Assembly: GCA_934045075.1 (NCBI GenBank)
Contig: OW203749.1
Span: 6,657,558-6,721,557, forward strand
DNA: 64,000 nucleotides
Reading direction: 5' to 3'
DNA from: Yponomeuta sedellus
Lineage: Eukaryota; Arthropoda; Insecta; Lepidoptera; Yponomeutidae
Shown here: positions 23,500-43,135 of the stretch, piece after piece
Position numbering within the stretch: position 1 is the first letter of the stretch
Layout: each line of letters begins with the position of its first letter
Notes under the pieces: generated by a model
Databases searched by the model: none
Seen by the model: the letters and a program-made list of their open reading frames with translations, nothing else
What the model was told of the DNA's origin: nothing
Program-made: the position numbers and the translations under genes

Positions 23500-23795
23500 G
23501 GTTCTCTGCCTTTTTGCAGAAACATTTTCGGTCGATTATCATTTGGCAACTAACGTTTCAAATAATATTATTTTGCGGAATAATCATTTGCCAACTATTC
23601 TTATATTTTTTTTTTAGATTTCCCAACCTCGTAGTTGCCAACTGTTTGTTTGGTTTGCTTTTTATAATGAAATCTTTCAAAATGCCAACTAGCGTAGCGT
23701 ATATTTAAGTAGCGTATATTTTACGCGTAATTCATTCATTCATATGCGTATTCATTCGGTCGGCCAAAATTTTTTCTGCAAAAAGGCAGAGAACC
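23500..23795. mobile_element. Foldback element with 23-bp inverted repeats
   Basis: GGTTCTCTGCCTTTTTGCAG and three further bases at 23500-23522 are exactly complementary to 23773-23795. Between them a smaller motif (ATCATTTGGCAACTA / ATCATTTGCCAACTA) repeats directly. Confidence 0.85.
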
Positions 23796-24326
23796 TTCGG
23801 TCGGTCTTACATGTTCAACCTAACACGCTCCTTCGCGCTCCGCTACGCTACGCGCTTCGTCCGCTTCGTCGCACCTATATTTTTGTCGCAGATTGAGTCT
23901 CGTCGGCTACCCCTCTAGCCAGTAATATTTCCATTCCCAGTAATATTTTTCTTAAATTAAAAATGCAAATAATTTTTTTTACCATAAAATCAATGTATGA
24001 AAATGGAACTTACACTGACGAAACTTTATTCATATAATAGTTGTTTGCCTAGTAAAAGACTTGACAAATAATAAATTCACAAAACGTTTTGTGTCATTAT
24101 AATAATCAGCTTAACAATAAACCTACCAAATGAAACATTGCGATACAAAAATTTGTATAAATCGTTTGTTGTCAACGTAAAAAATAGGTGAAACGTTGGT
24201 TGGCAAGTGATAATCAGCGTTTTCTTCACAGCACATACTTACCACCAATGCATGCTGAGTTGGTGACCTTCTTTTCTTGCCACGGAGACACGAGCATTTG
24301 TAAGATGAATACTAAAGTTTAAAGTT

Positions 24327-24424
24327 AAATCAGTTGGAAAGAGCTCTGGCACGGATAGCCAGAGGTCGCGGGTTCGAATCATAGCATGGGTGGAATTTTT
24401 AGCCTCTAAACAGGTTTTTAAGAA
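24327..24424 (+). repeat. SINE family A, copy 8 (5'-truncated)
   Basis: Starts inside the A box (TCAGTTGGAAAGAGC) and continues through a damaged B box (GGGTTCGAATCATAGC) to the tail. Confidence 0.78.
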
Positions 24425-24864
24425 GAATACTGTTTTTTTTTTCACTTTCTGATATTGATGTTCGTCTTTCCCATAATTGTGTTATTTTTTATTTGTGTGC
24501 ATTTGTGGCAATTTAAATAAATGGTTTCTTTCTTTCATTCTATCTACACTAAACTTAGTGAAATGAAAATGCGACCTGGCGGCACTACCATGGAACTGTG
24601 AACTGTTGAATGGAATTTACATTAACTTACTTTATTATTGTGTGTTTTTGTGTATAAGATGGATTGGACTTGTTCTGGAAATAAATATCATTATTATTAA
24701 AAACAATAAAAAAATTATTGATAAAAAAATGCTTGAATTTACATTCACATTTCACTGTAGAAAACGTAAACGAATCTGTAAACGTGTCTGCTAATACAGC
24801 TGTAATGGCAACAGGCCAGTGTCTCTTACAATATAATATATTGGCCTTTTTGCATCTACTTAAT

Positions 24865-25235
24865 GAGATGATTTATACAGCGTCCAGTGGTATCTTCACT
24901 CACACTAGATGGATGAAGGGACCACTCCGACGCTGTAGTGTCTGGGTCATGATTTTATAGATGGTGTAGGCTTGCCCAGCACCTATACCATCCTGACAGC
25001 TTAGTCGGCCTAGCCCACAGGAAAGACTAGTCAATACGTGCGGAGCCAACCAAGCCGCGGGTTTCCTCGCGATGTTTTCCTTCACAGTTAGCGTGTGGTA
25101 TTGCGAGTGCAAATTCGCAAATGTACGTAACTTTGAAATTAAACAAAGTCATTGGTACATGCCCGCACTCGGGATCGAACCTGGGGCTCTCGCTTGCCAG
25201 TCTATGGTTCTACCCACTGAGCTACCACCGCTGTC
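24865..25235 (-). repeat. tRNA-derived SINE, family C, with tRNA-like segment
   Basis: On the minus strand, 25232-25162 starts AGCGGTGGTAGCTCAGTGGG (A box) and contains GGTTCGATCCCGAG (B box). The remainder contains the body seen in fragments at 38895, 41545 and 43635 (CTCGCGATGTTTTCCTTCAC). No intact cloverleaf is claimed. Confidence 0.7.
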
Positions 25236-25239
25236 TCTT

Positions 25240-25733
25240 ACAATAAGGTTTGATTAAACAGTGGTGATTACTGGAGTGGTTACAAGAAGAAATGAGGTTT
25301 ACTAATGAATGAAACCAGCATAGTAAAATAACTAATCAAGACGAGTCTTCGAAAATTCTTCAAGATAATTCAAGATTGAATTACGGTCCAATTTCCATCT
25401 TTGCCTGTAATATTTATATTTGCAATAGTGTAGAAAACGTACATCATCATAATACAAGAAGTTTTCACCAACGTTTTCCCGCGAAAAAGTTTATTTTGTC
25501 ATTTGATAACCGGAAGTGAGTATAACGTATCGTCAATAATTCAATTGAGGTAATTTTGAAACGCAATCTCTACATAGGTAACCTTAAAATTAAAGTATTT
25601 ATAATGACAGTTGACAGCTGTGTAGTCTGTGGCTGTTGCAAAATGTAAACAAAAATAACGAGAAAAGACGAAGTTTTACGCTCTGGTTTTATAACGAATT
25701 GAATTGTGTTTATCCACGAAAGAAGTCTTAACT
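25240..25733. other. Upstream region of zinc-finger gene 2
   Basis: AT-rich with no recognised repeat. It must contain the promoter and 5' UTR of the gene starting at 25734. No core promoter element was confidently seen. Confidence 0.45.
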
Positions 25734-35563
<9,830 letters not shown>

Positions 35564-35624
35564 ATGATAAAGACCTAGCTTGGATAAGGCTTAGCCTGAT
35601 TAAAGGCTGACTTGATAAAATCAT

Positions 35625-35825
35625 AGCGACCTCTGTGGCGTAGAGGTAGCACATCTGCCTACCATGCAAGAGGTCCCGGGTTCGAACCCCGGCTGGAGAC
35701 AAAAATAACCCCGGGTCTTGGATGTTTACATGTTTGTGATGTCGTTGTTTCTAGTTCCCACGACACAGAGTGCGTGTAGTGTGGGGCCAGAAGCAATGTA
35801 TGTGCCTGTATGTAAATGTTATATT
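35625..35825 (+). repeat. tRNA-Gly-like SINE, family G, copy 2
   Basis: Best copy: GTGGCGTAGAGGTAGCACAT, GGTCCCGGGTTCGAACCCCG and the tail TTTACATGTTTGTGATGTCG. Confidence 0.85.
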
Positions 35826-35874
35826 ATAGCTTGATAAAAGCCTGGCTTGATAAAAACCCAGCTTGATAAAAGCG

Positions 35875-36038
35875 TGTCTGAGTTTCACACAGAAATTCTC
35901 ACTAATGAAACTGGCCGGTCCAGAAACGCATGCCGAAACATGGTATAGGAGCTGCCAGAAACTACAAATCAACTCAAGTGAATTCTGCTGAGAATTGTGG
36001 ATAAAATGTGAGCGAAATCATGGTACAGTAGATGATAA
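35875..36038 (+). pseudogene. Degenerate duplicate of the last exon of zinc-finger gene 2
   Basis: GAGTTTCACACAGAAATTCTC, CGCATGCCGAAACATGG and AAATGTGAGCGAAATCATGG correspond in order to the last-exon segments at about 35420-35570 (GAGTTTCACGCAGAAATGCTC, CGCGTGCCGAAAGATGG, AAATGTGAGCGAAATCACGA). The match runs through the stop codon into TAGATGATAAA. Indels break the frame. A GCTTGATAAAA motif is repeated between and after the copies. Confidence 0.85.
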
Positions 36039-36110
36039 AAGCGAAGCATTATATAAGCGTTGCTTGATAAGAGCATGACTTGATAAGTCTAACTTGATAA
36101 AATTTATGTA

Positions 36111-36116
36111 AATAAA
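36111..36116 (+). terminator. Polyadenylation signal candidate, zinc-finger gene 2
   Basis: AATAAA, the first good one found in the 3' UTR, downstream of the duplicated exon piece. Confidence 0.5.
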
Positions 36117-36263
36117 ATTACGGAAGTTACTTTGTTGTTATTTTTTTATTACAAAAAACCGAAATACATTTTTTCTTTTATAATAGTAAAAACTATATAA
36201 CTTAGCTTCTATAACTGTTGTCCTTTGATCGCGACCAAGCGCGGCATACATACAAATTACACA

Positions 36264-36446
36264 TTACACTAAATAACGGCGAAAGTTTGTGAGTGTGTTA
36301 TTAGAATACTTTCGGGGCTTGATCGCGTAGTTATTTATTGCTATTTTACCTCGACGTTTCGACGACGTTCCAGTCGTCGTGGTCACGAGAAGACTGTTGG
36401 CTGGTGCCCGCTCGCATCGGCTGATAAGGTTTCGGACTACCCTCAA
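36264..36446 (-). mobile_element. Penelope-like terminal repeat fragment
   Basis: The minus strand contains GGAACGTCGTCGAAACGTCG, the GAAACGTC type of segment found in Penelope-like pLTRs where hammerhead-like ribozymes reside. A related scrap (GCGATTAAGCCCCGAAAATA) lies at 2170-2205. Confidence 0.5.
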
Positions 36447-36484
36447 TCAGCCATCACAAAACACTATTAGGGTTGCGACACACT

Positions 36485-36714
36485 ATAGTCTATTTATCCT
36501 TACTTGTCCAATGTAGTAATCAAGATTCTAACCTCAAAATTGATATTTGATGCCAAAACTATATATTTTCTCGCGAGTTCATAAACTTTCTTTGTAAAAT
36601 TGTAGTCTCCCCGATTACTTCATTTATGGGAATATGGCAGTTTTCGACTAAAAAATCATAATTAACGGGTAGAATGTTGTTTACTAAAATGGACAAGTAA
36701 GAATAAATAAATTC
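36485..36714. mobile_element. Copy of the 254-bp MITE family, eroded ends
   Basis: TAGTCTATTTATCCTTACTT at the left and GTTTACTAAAATGGACAAG to AAGAATAAATAAATT at the right are the family termini. Confidence 0.75.
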
Positions 36715-36787
36715 ACTGACAATGTCGGACGATAAGCCATGCGACTTTCGACTCGGAACACTTCTTGATGACCGGATCCCACGTTTG

Positions 36788-36975
36788 CGACAGTTTTAGT
36801 TTGTGAGTGTGTATGTTTGTTACTTTGTCACGTCTAAACTTCTGGAGCGATTTTAATAAAAAATTGTCAGGAGTTAGCCGACACCCTGGATTAACAAATA
36901 GGCTACGTTTTACTGCGGGAAATATCTTATTCCCGTGGGGAGATCGATGAACCGCGGGTAACACTGCGGGGCACA
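36788..36975 (+). mobile_element. Helitron-like repeat
   Basis: Contains GTTTGTGAGTGTGTATGTTT, ATAGGCTACGTTTTACTGCG and AATATCTTATTCCCGTGGGG. A better copy is at 46613 in reverse orientation. Confidence 0.65.
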
Positions 36976-37102
36976 GACAATTGAACATACGCCTTTCGAG
37001 GTAAACCTATTTTCCAGACGGACGCTTACGCTTGTAAAGCCGATAGAAAAAGAGACGACAGTTATGGAAACTAAGGTATATAAGTTCAAAAGCGTAGGTT
37101 CC

Positions 37103-40100
37103 TTAGGGAATGTTGGCCAAGTAATCTTTGACGTGCGCTGGCTCCAGGCGGCGGAATCCGTTGGCGTCGCATATGCCCACCTGGGAAAAGAGAACTTTAT
37201 ATTAACAAATGGAAAAACACCAAAGCTCAATTTTAAACTTTTATTCTGCTCTAACTGTTTTCAAAAAGTCCCCCGGAAAATTAATGTCTTCCCGCCAAAA
37301 ACGAACGCCACAGATTAACTGCATCTTCCCAGATAGCACAGATTAAGATATCCTTCTGGGATGCCACGGTGTCACATACACCATGGAGTTAACATTTATG
37401 TCAACAGCTGGAGCTTTGTTTTGTAGGTCACGTTTGTACCCCTGTATTTCTAACGAAAATACGGGTCGCTGGATCATATCTTCTTCGACTGCCCAAAACT
37501 GTCTTCTTCGCTTTACGATTTCCTTCCATCAGACTTTCCTCTACCAACAAATTTTCGATCGGTGTTGCCCCTTGTATTTTCCCGATTTATTAAAATTTTA
37601 TGTAATTTTATTAAATCTAACAATATAAAACTGTAGATATATATTATTTAGTCGTTTCATAATATTTATGTACTATTTTATTATGTTTAATAATCTTTGG
37701 TTACTATAAGTTCCTCAACCTATCTACTGCAATATGCGAGGTGCGCGACTAGTGGAAAAAAAAAGTGCCATCTCCACAAACTCGACATTGGCAGAATCCT
37801 AGAGGGTGCCATAAACAAGAATTGAAACCGACGATATTTATAGCGCGGGGTTCGGGGTGCTAACTATCGCCACCAATGGAATAATAGTACATTATTGCAA
37901 AGCCAGCGAAATAGGCAATGGGCATTATCACATCCTATTTTTTATTCTATAAATCTAAAATATAGACTAATATAAGAAACTAATTTGAATATTTTCTTAA
38001 TTTTTTATGTAATATTTTTTTTATTAATTATTTAAAGTTTTGTAAGTATGACGTCACCACTGGCATTATAAACTACGTTCATTGAATTTATTCGTAAAAA
38101 AAAAAAGTTCACGCTTGACAATGTTGTTGTTAACGATTTTTTTTTAAATATTTGTAGTCAATGGAACTACCGCTTTAGAGCCAATGATGACGTCATTGAA
38201 AGAAAAATGAAGTGAACATTATTTTGCGATAAATATTAATAATCCGTTTTTATTTCACCTATTTAAACCCCTAATAATAATCAGTATCCCTATTCCTCGA
38301 AATGGTTTTCATTTTACGACGATCGATGCCTCCCTGATCAATGCCCATTGCAGGTTGAGTATGAGTTTGAAGGCCGCGAGCCGCAGGCGAGGACTTCAAT
38401 GATACGAGACAGGCAATTGCCATATCGGCCGAGGCATATATAGTGCTTTTCTAAAACAATGCCAAGGAAATAAAAACGGGCCTTTTACGTTATGTAATAA
38501 ATTTAATTAATATCCTTCTAAAGCCCTGTAGGTAACAGTTAGTTCAAGTTGGTTACTAAAACTACGTAGATTATGAAGAACTTTTTCTTCTTGTTGTCCA
38601 AAAAATGATGAGGAAAATATTGGGACTTCCTACTAAATCATTGGGTGTGAATTAAGACGGTTATTCGTGATGTTCTATTTCTAGGACGCCAGGGCTTAGG
38701 AGGATATTAAAAGTGACGTTGCTCATGTTAGGACAATTATTGAACGAAAATCGTATTGTTATTGTTTTGATTTCGCTGAAAGCAAGTTTTCCATCGCTAA
38801 TTTGGCTTCCAATCTTAAATCTGGTGGAGTGCAGTCAATGTCCATTTCATTTTCAGAATCATCGGAACTCATTCTCATTTCTCACCGTGGTTCGGCAATT
38901 TCAACCGCTGAGGTATTTGAACACCTCAGACGCTCACGTTTCCTCACGATGTTTTCCTTCAACTTTAGCGAGTGGTATTGCTCCCATAACTTCACAAATG
39001 TACATAACATAGAAAACGTGTAGTTTACGGAAGTTTTAGTTCAAGAATGTTCTCAATCTATCTAATTCATGACGGCTGTCATGTAACGGCAGTCGTTAAG
39101 CCATGTCAGAGTGCTTAGTGCGAGTTTTTTAACTACTCGATCGCGTTAACGTAAACTCATATTTCTATGACATCGCCACCTAGCGACAGTATGGAAATTA
39201 AAATTGCTGAGTGCGAGTTGTAATGATTTACGTTGCGAAGTGAACACGTTTACCAGCCAAAACACGAATAAACACAAGTGCGATTTGTACTGTGACAGCG
39301 TTTTGCCAGTTCGAACGGTTAACTTACTCATACTCAATGCTCGATTAACGCGGTGGTAAAGTTATTCGATTGGATCTGTCAAACTCGCACTAAGCACTCA
39401 GAGGCCTTACGGGCGGCTCGATGTCTTCTGACAGTAAGAGAAGATCTGACAAATTAAAAGTGACTACCCACAATAATTAATTAACTGTAGTCGCCACTTC
39501 AGTGACTGAAGTCGTGGTCTCGGGTAGAGTGAAGTTCAGTCTACCCGAGACCACGGCAAACGCTGCGGAAACGTCGGGAATGAAGGTAATTACGTTTCAC
39601 CTAATAAATAATCGCAATAAGACCCGTTTAATTTATAACTAGTTACCTGAATGTTGTCTGCATTCATCTGTCCTTCAAACCCTTCCTTTAGCGTCAGGAT
39701 GGCCGTGTGCACAGCATCATCTAACTCCAGGTCTTCTGTGTACCTACAAATGTAGTATTTGTTAAGTTTTGTGTTTTTAACAAGAATTCTTAGTTCATAA
39801 GACCAATGTATGGCCCCAATTTCTGAATTGAGAATTTTCCCAGAAAAGAGCGTTAGAAAACGTTAATTATTTACTTGGTGAAATTCCCCACTCAGAAATT
39901 GGCCCATTGTATATCTATCCATATAGAGTGTAATGAAGTTTCTGTATGTTCCCGAAAACATGTGAATTTTGATTATATTCCTCACCTCTTCTCCAAGAAA
40001 GTCTTCCCGTTGTTGTAATTCTTGCCCATAGCGGTGGCCTTCCATGCGAAGTAGGCTCCGGAGGGGTCGCACTGGAACAGGTACGGCCGGTCGTTCTCCC

Positions 40101-42785
40101 AGCCGCAGATGAGGAGGGAAACGCCGAACGGCCGAACTCCGCTGTTGGGGACGAGGAGAGAGTAAAGATATATTTGGTATACATACTATCACGGACTAGG
40201 GTTCTAGATTTGGAGGTAAAACGCCAATGACAACTTCTTAGGATTTATTCACGAAGGGTCTGGTCTGCAGGTCTTTACGACACGATTTTTATATCCGCTA
40301 TTTATAGCCGCTATTTATATCCGCCGGCAAGGGTCCTCGAAGATTCCCGTACGTATCTACTCTCGGTGCTCGTGGCAACGACTCTAGAACAGTTTCGTGT
40401 CATAGAATTTTGAGCCTTACGCTACGAGTCATTATTGCTTGCAGTGTTACTAAAGCGCAGCATGCGGAGACTATTCGATAGGCTTCCAGAAGGCTCTATT
40501 CTAGATGGTTCGCGATAGGACCGCGACAATACCAATATCATCAGTCATTTGAGGCCCACTGCTGGCCATAGACCTCCCTCATGGTTTTCAGAGCTTCACG
40601 GTCTGGTGCTGTCCGCATTCAGCGATTCCCCGCCACCGTAACCAGGTTTGGCGGACAGCCTATATATTCCTTTTCTAATTACATTCCTTTTATAGGCAAA
40701 AGGAATATATAGAAATTCTACAGATGTGGTTGAAGTAGATATAAAAATTATACTTAAATAGTTGTTATTTTATAATCAATATACATGAAAAATGTTCTTT
40801 AATGTACACCAAAAAATCTGTTAAGCACACTTTGTGCCAAAAGGCCTACTATAACATAAAGGATTATCTAGATGACAATGAGGTCTGGAATTAAAGTCAG
40901 TAGAATGTATGAGTTCTATGTTTTATAATAATTATGTAAACTATGTTAATTAAGGACTGAAAAGACTAAGTTTGGAGTTTTTTGTCCATTTTTTCTCCAA
41001 AATGATCTAGATTTTGAAATGGACACCTAGTTTGAATTACTCTACTTTGAATAAAACCTTTTCATTTCATTTCACCAGAACATAATAGAAATATTTAAGG
41101 GGGTTTGTCAAGAAACTAATCTCACACACTTTCATACACAAGATGTACTAGCTTCTAATTAGGTTTGTAAAAAATAGTCCTTAGCATGGGTTAGTGCATT
41201 AAAAAGAAATATAAAGATGTACTATTTAATTTTTTGTGGAGCACAATTGAGCTTTGTGCTCTGTCGTCTGCACCTCACCCGGACTGTGTGTATTCCTGCA
41301 TGACGGTGGCCACACGCTGTACTAGCTGTGCAGTGGGGATGGGCTCATGGTACATCAGGAAATACTGCTGCGCCATCTTGCGAGCCTGGGTCACCAGCAG
41401 CCGGTAGTCGGGTCCCATGCCAGAGTACACCATACCTAGGGACATAATACATTTTGTTTTAATATGTAGCCGATAAATGCCCCACTAAAGGGCACAGGCC
41501 TACTCTCAGAGATAGAGTATGGGCTGAATCACCATGCGTGTCACTGCGTATTGGCAATTTCAAGCGCTGAGGTATCTTAACACCTCAGTTTCTCAGGTTT
41601 CGTTAAAACGTTTTTCTTCACTGTTAACGATTGGTATTTCTACTAGAATTTCACATAAGTACATAACTTAGAAGACAAAGTCATTGGTACATACCCGCAC
41701 GCCCCAAATAATTCATATTTTGTCTTTGTTTAGACACACCGCACAACTACCTAATAGCCTTAAAAGTTGTATCTTTATGGGCAAGGTGGAGGGGTAGGAG
41801 AGGTATTCAGATTTGTGTCTATCTATACAGCAGTCTTGGCATGATTGAGTAACAAAAATTCAAACAGGTACACAAACATTCACACTTGTTGCAGGTTAAA
41901 TATTATTGGATGAATACATTAATAGAATGCCAATATAAGTATTAACTTACACACTAACTTACTGTGAAAAACCATGCACTTATACAGTCAAGGATTACAG
42001 ATTAATCAAATTCTAAAAAGTTTCATAATGTAGACTTTGATTAGGTATAGAGTAAGTGGTACTGTAATGATGTGTAAAAGTCTTATTTAGCAAAGTAAAG
42101 ATAGTATAGCAAAGGGCAAGACAGAAAGGGTTTCCAAAATCGATGATCTGCATACTGCAGGCACCAACAAACGAATCTTGATGTAACAAAATAGGTTTGT
42201 CAGGATCACGGGTATAATGTGGCAAAAGTGGTCTCTGCTTACACCAAAAGGTCGTAAAGTTAGTGTTTGAGCTTAACACAATATTGCAATAAAGATCTGT
42301 TTCTCACCTATATGTCCAGTGATCATCTCAACCTTGTTGACACTATGCTCATCGTACAAGATGCTCTTGTGCTTATTTTCAGTCGCAATAACGACTCCAT
42401 TGGACGCTGAAAAAATACTTTTTTTCTTTAGTACAATGAATAGCAAAAATTGAAAATTATAACCTCAAAATATGTTTCTTATATACCTTTTATACCGACG
42501 GAGGTACCGCCGGCGGCTACAGCAGCTAATGCATATTCGATTTGAACTAGTTTTCCAGAAGGGCTGAAATAAAGTAGGAAAATAATTAACTAGGCAAAAT
42601 AAGAGCTTGCAACTTACGAACCTATTTATGCAAAAACTAAGGAAACAACGGACTTAAAACTAAGCTAACTGAATTTCGTGGAAGCGGCCAATATAATGCT
42701 ACATTTCTGAAACAAATTAAACCGTAAATTCATTGAAAAATTACCTAAAAGTTGTAAGAGAAAAACTGTAACGCTCTGACGCCAT
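37103..42785 (-). CDS. PSMA2: 20S proteasome subunit alpha type-2, seven exons, 234 aa
   Basis: Alpha-ring subunit of the 20S proteasome core, which degrades ubiquitinated proteins in cytosol and nucleus. Exons in transcript order: 42785-42745, 42563-42487, 42406-42308, 41435-41279, 40141-39986, 39743-39647, 37180-37103; phases agree, total 705 nt. The alpha-subunit N-terminal signature [20 protein letters not shown] is intact. It is followed by [70 protein letters not shown] and [20 protein letters not shown]. It ends [14 protein letters not shown]...KDYLANIP. The length equals that of human PSMA2. The last exon is 2.5 kb from exon 6 and is separated from it by a LINE remnant. The gene is divergent from beta-sarcoglycan and tail-to-tail with zinc-finger gene 2. 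Confidence 0.97.
37320..37640 (+). repeat. LINE C-terminal fragment
   Basis: In one frame it reads [20 protein letters not shown] followed by [11 protein letters not shown] and ends at a stop after KSNNIKL, the Cys/His end typical of I/Jockey-type LINEs. It lies in the last PSMA2 intron. Confidence 0.6.
37641..38890. other. PSMA2 last intron, no gene seen
   Basis: Very AT-rich. A fragment of the 'ACTAGCGACACAAATGG'-type MITE family is visible at 37850-37885 (GCTAACTATCGCCACCAATG). No other supported feature. Confidence 0.5.
38895..39010 (+). repeat. SINE family C fragment
   Basis: GAGGTATTTGAACACCTCAG and CGATGTTTTCCTTCAACTTT match the family C body; the tRNA-like head is missing. Confidence 0.6.
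39513..39555. repeat. 16-bp perfect inverted repeat
   Basis: CGTGGTCTCGGGTAGA at 39513-39528 pairs exactly with 39540-39555 across an 11-nt loop, about 90 bp downstream of PSMA2 exon 6 in transcript direction. Confidence 0.93.
40195..41150. other. PSMA2 intron 4, repeats only
   Basis: Contains a segment also present at 15250-15395 (GGGTTCTAGATTTGGAGGTA, CGAGTCATTATTGCTTGCAG, GACTATTCGATAGGCTTCCA) ending near 40530, i.e. a repeated element of about 330 bp. The rest is AT-rich with no supported gene. Confidence 0.55.
41157..41212 (+). repeat. SINE family A tail fragment (copy 13)
   Basis: TAATTAGGTTTGTAAAAAAT then AGCATGGGTTAGTGCATTAAA. Confidence 0.65.
41545..41705 (+). repeat. SINE family C fragment
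   Basis: GAGGTATCTTAACACCTCAG, then CAAAGTCATTGGTACATACC and CGCACGCCCC. Only the body and the start of the reversed head remain. Confidence 0.6.
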
Positions 42786-43135
42786 GATTACAAAGCAATA
42801 TGTCAAACTTTTTTTTAATTTCACTGGTTTTTGAATCGAAACTTTAGTAATCTGTGCATTTTAGTCTTGACGACCGATTCGAAACATTTATCGATATTTT
42901 ACTTATTTCCGGTTTGAACAACCCTAGTCTACTCTGATTGGTCGGCACAATAGATACGGACATAGATCGTACAACCAATAAGAGTCAAGAATCCCCGGTC
43001 AATAATTTGAAATGTCAAACTCGTAATAACATTTCGATCTATTTTTACATTCATAATTTTATTGCTGAAAACGCCCTGAAACATACTGTCTCGATGTTAT
43101 CGAGCCTGAGAGGAGTTTCTCCTCTATCGGAAACC
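42786..43135. promoter_or_regulatory. Bidirectional promoter between PSMA2 and beta-sarcoglycan
   Basis: The two start codons are 350 bp apart and point away from each other. The interval contains TATCGATA at 42889-42896, identical to the DRE bound by DREF in Drosophila. It also has an inverted CCAAT (ATTGG, 42937-42941) and a direct CCAAT (42975-42979) about 35 bp apart. No TATA box was seen. Promoter use is inferred from layout; the motifs are seen directly. Confidence 0.75.
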
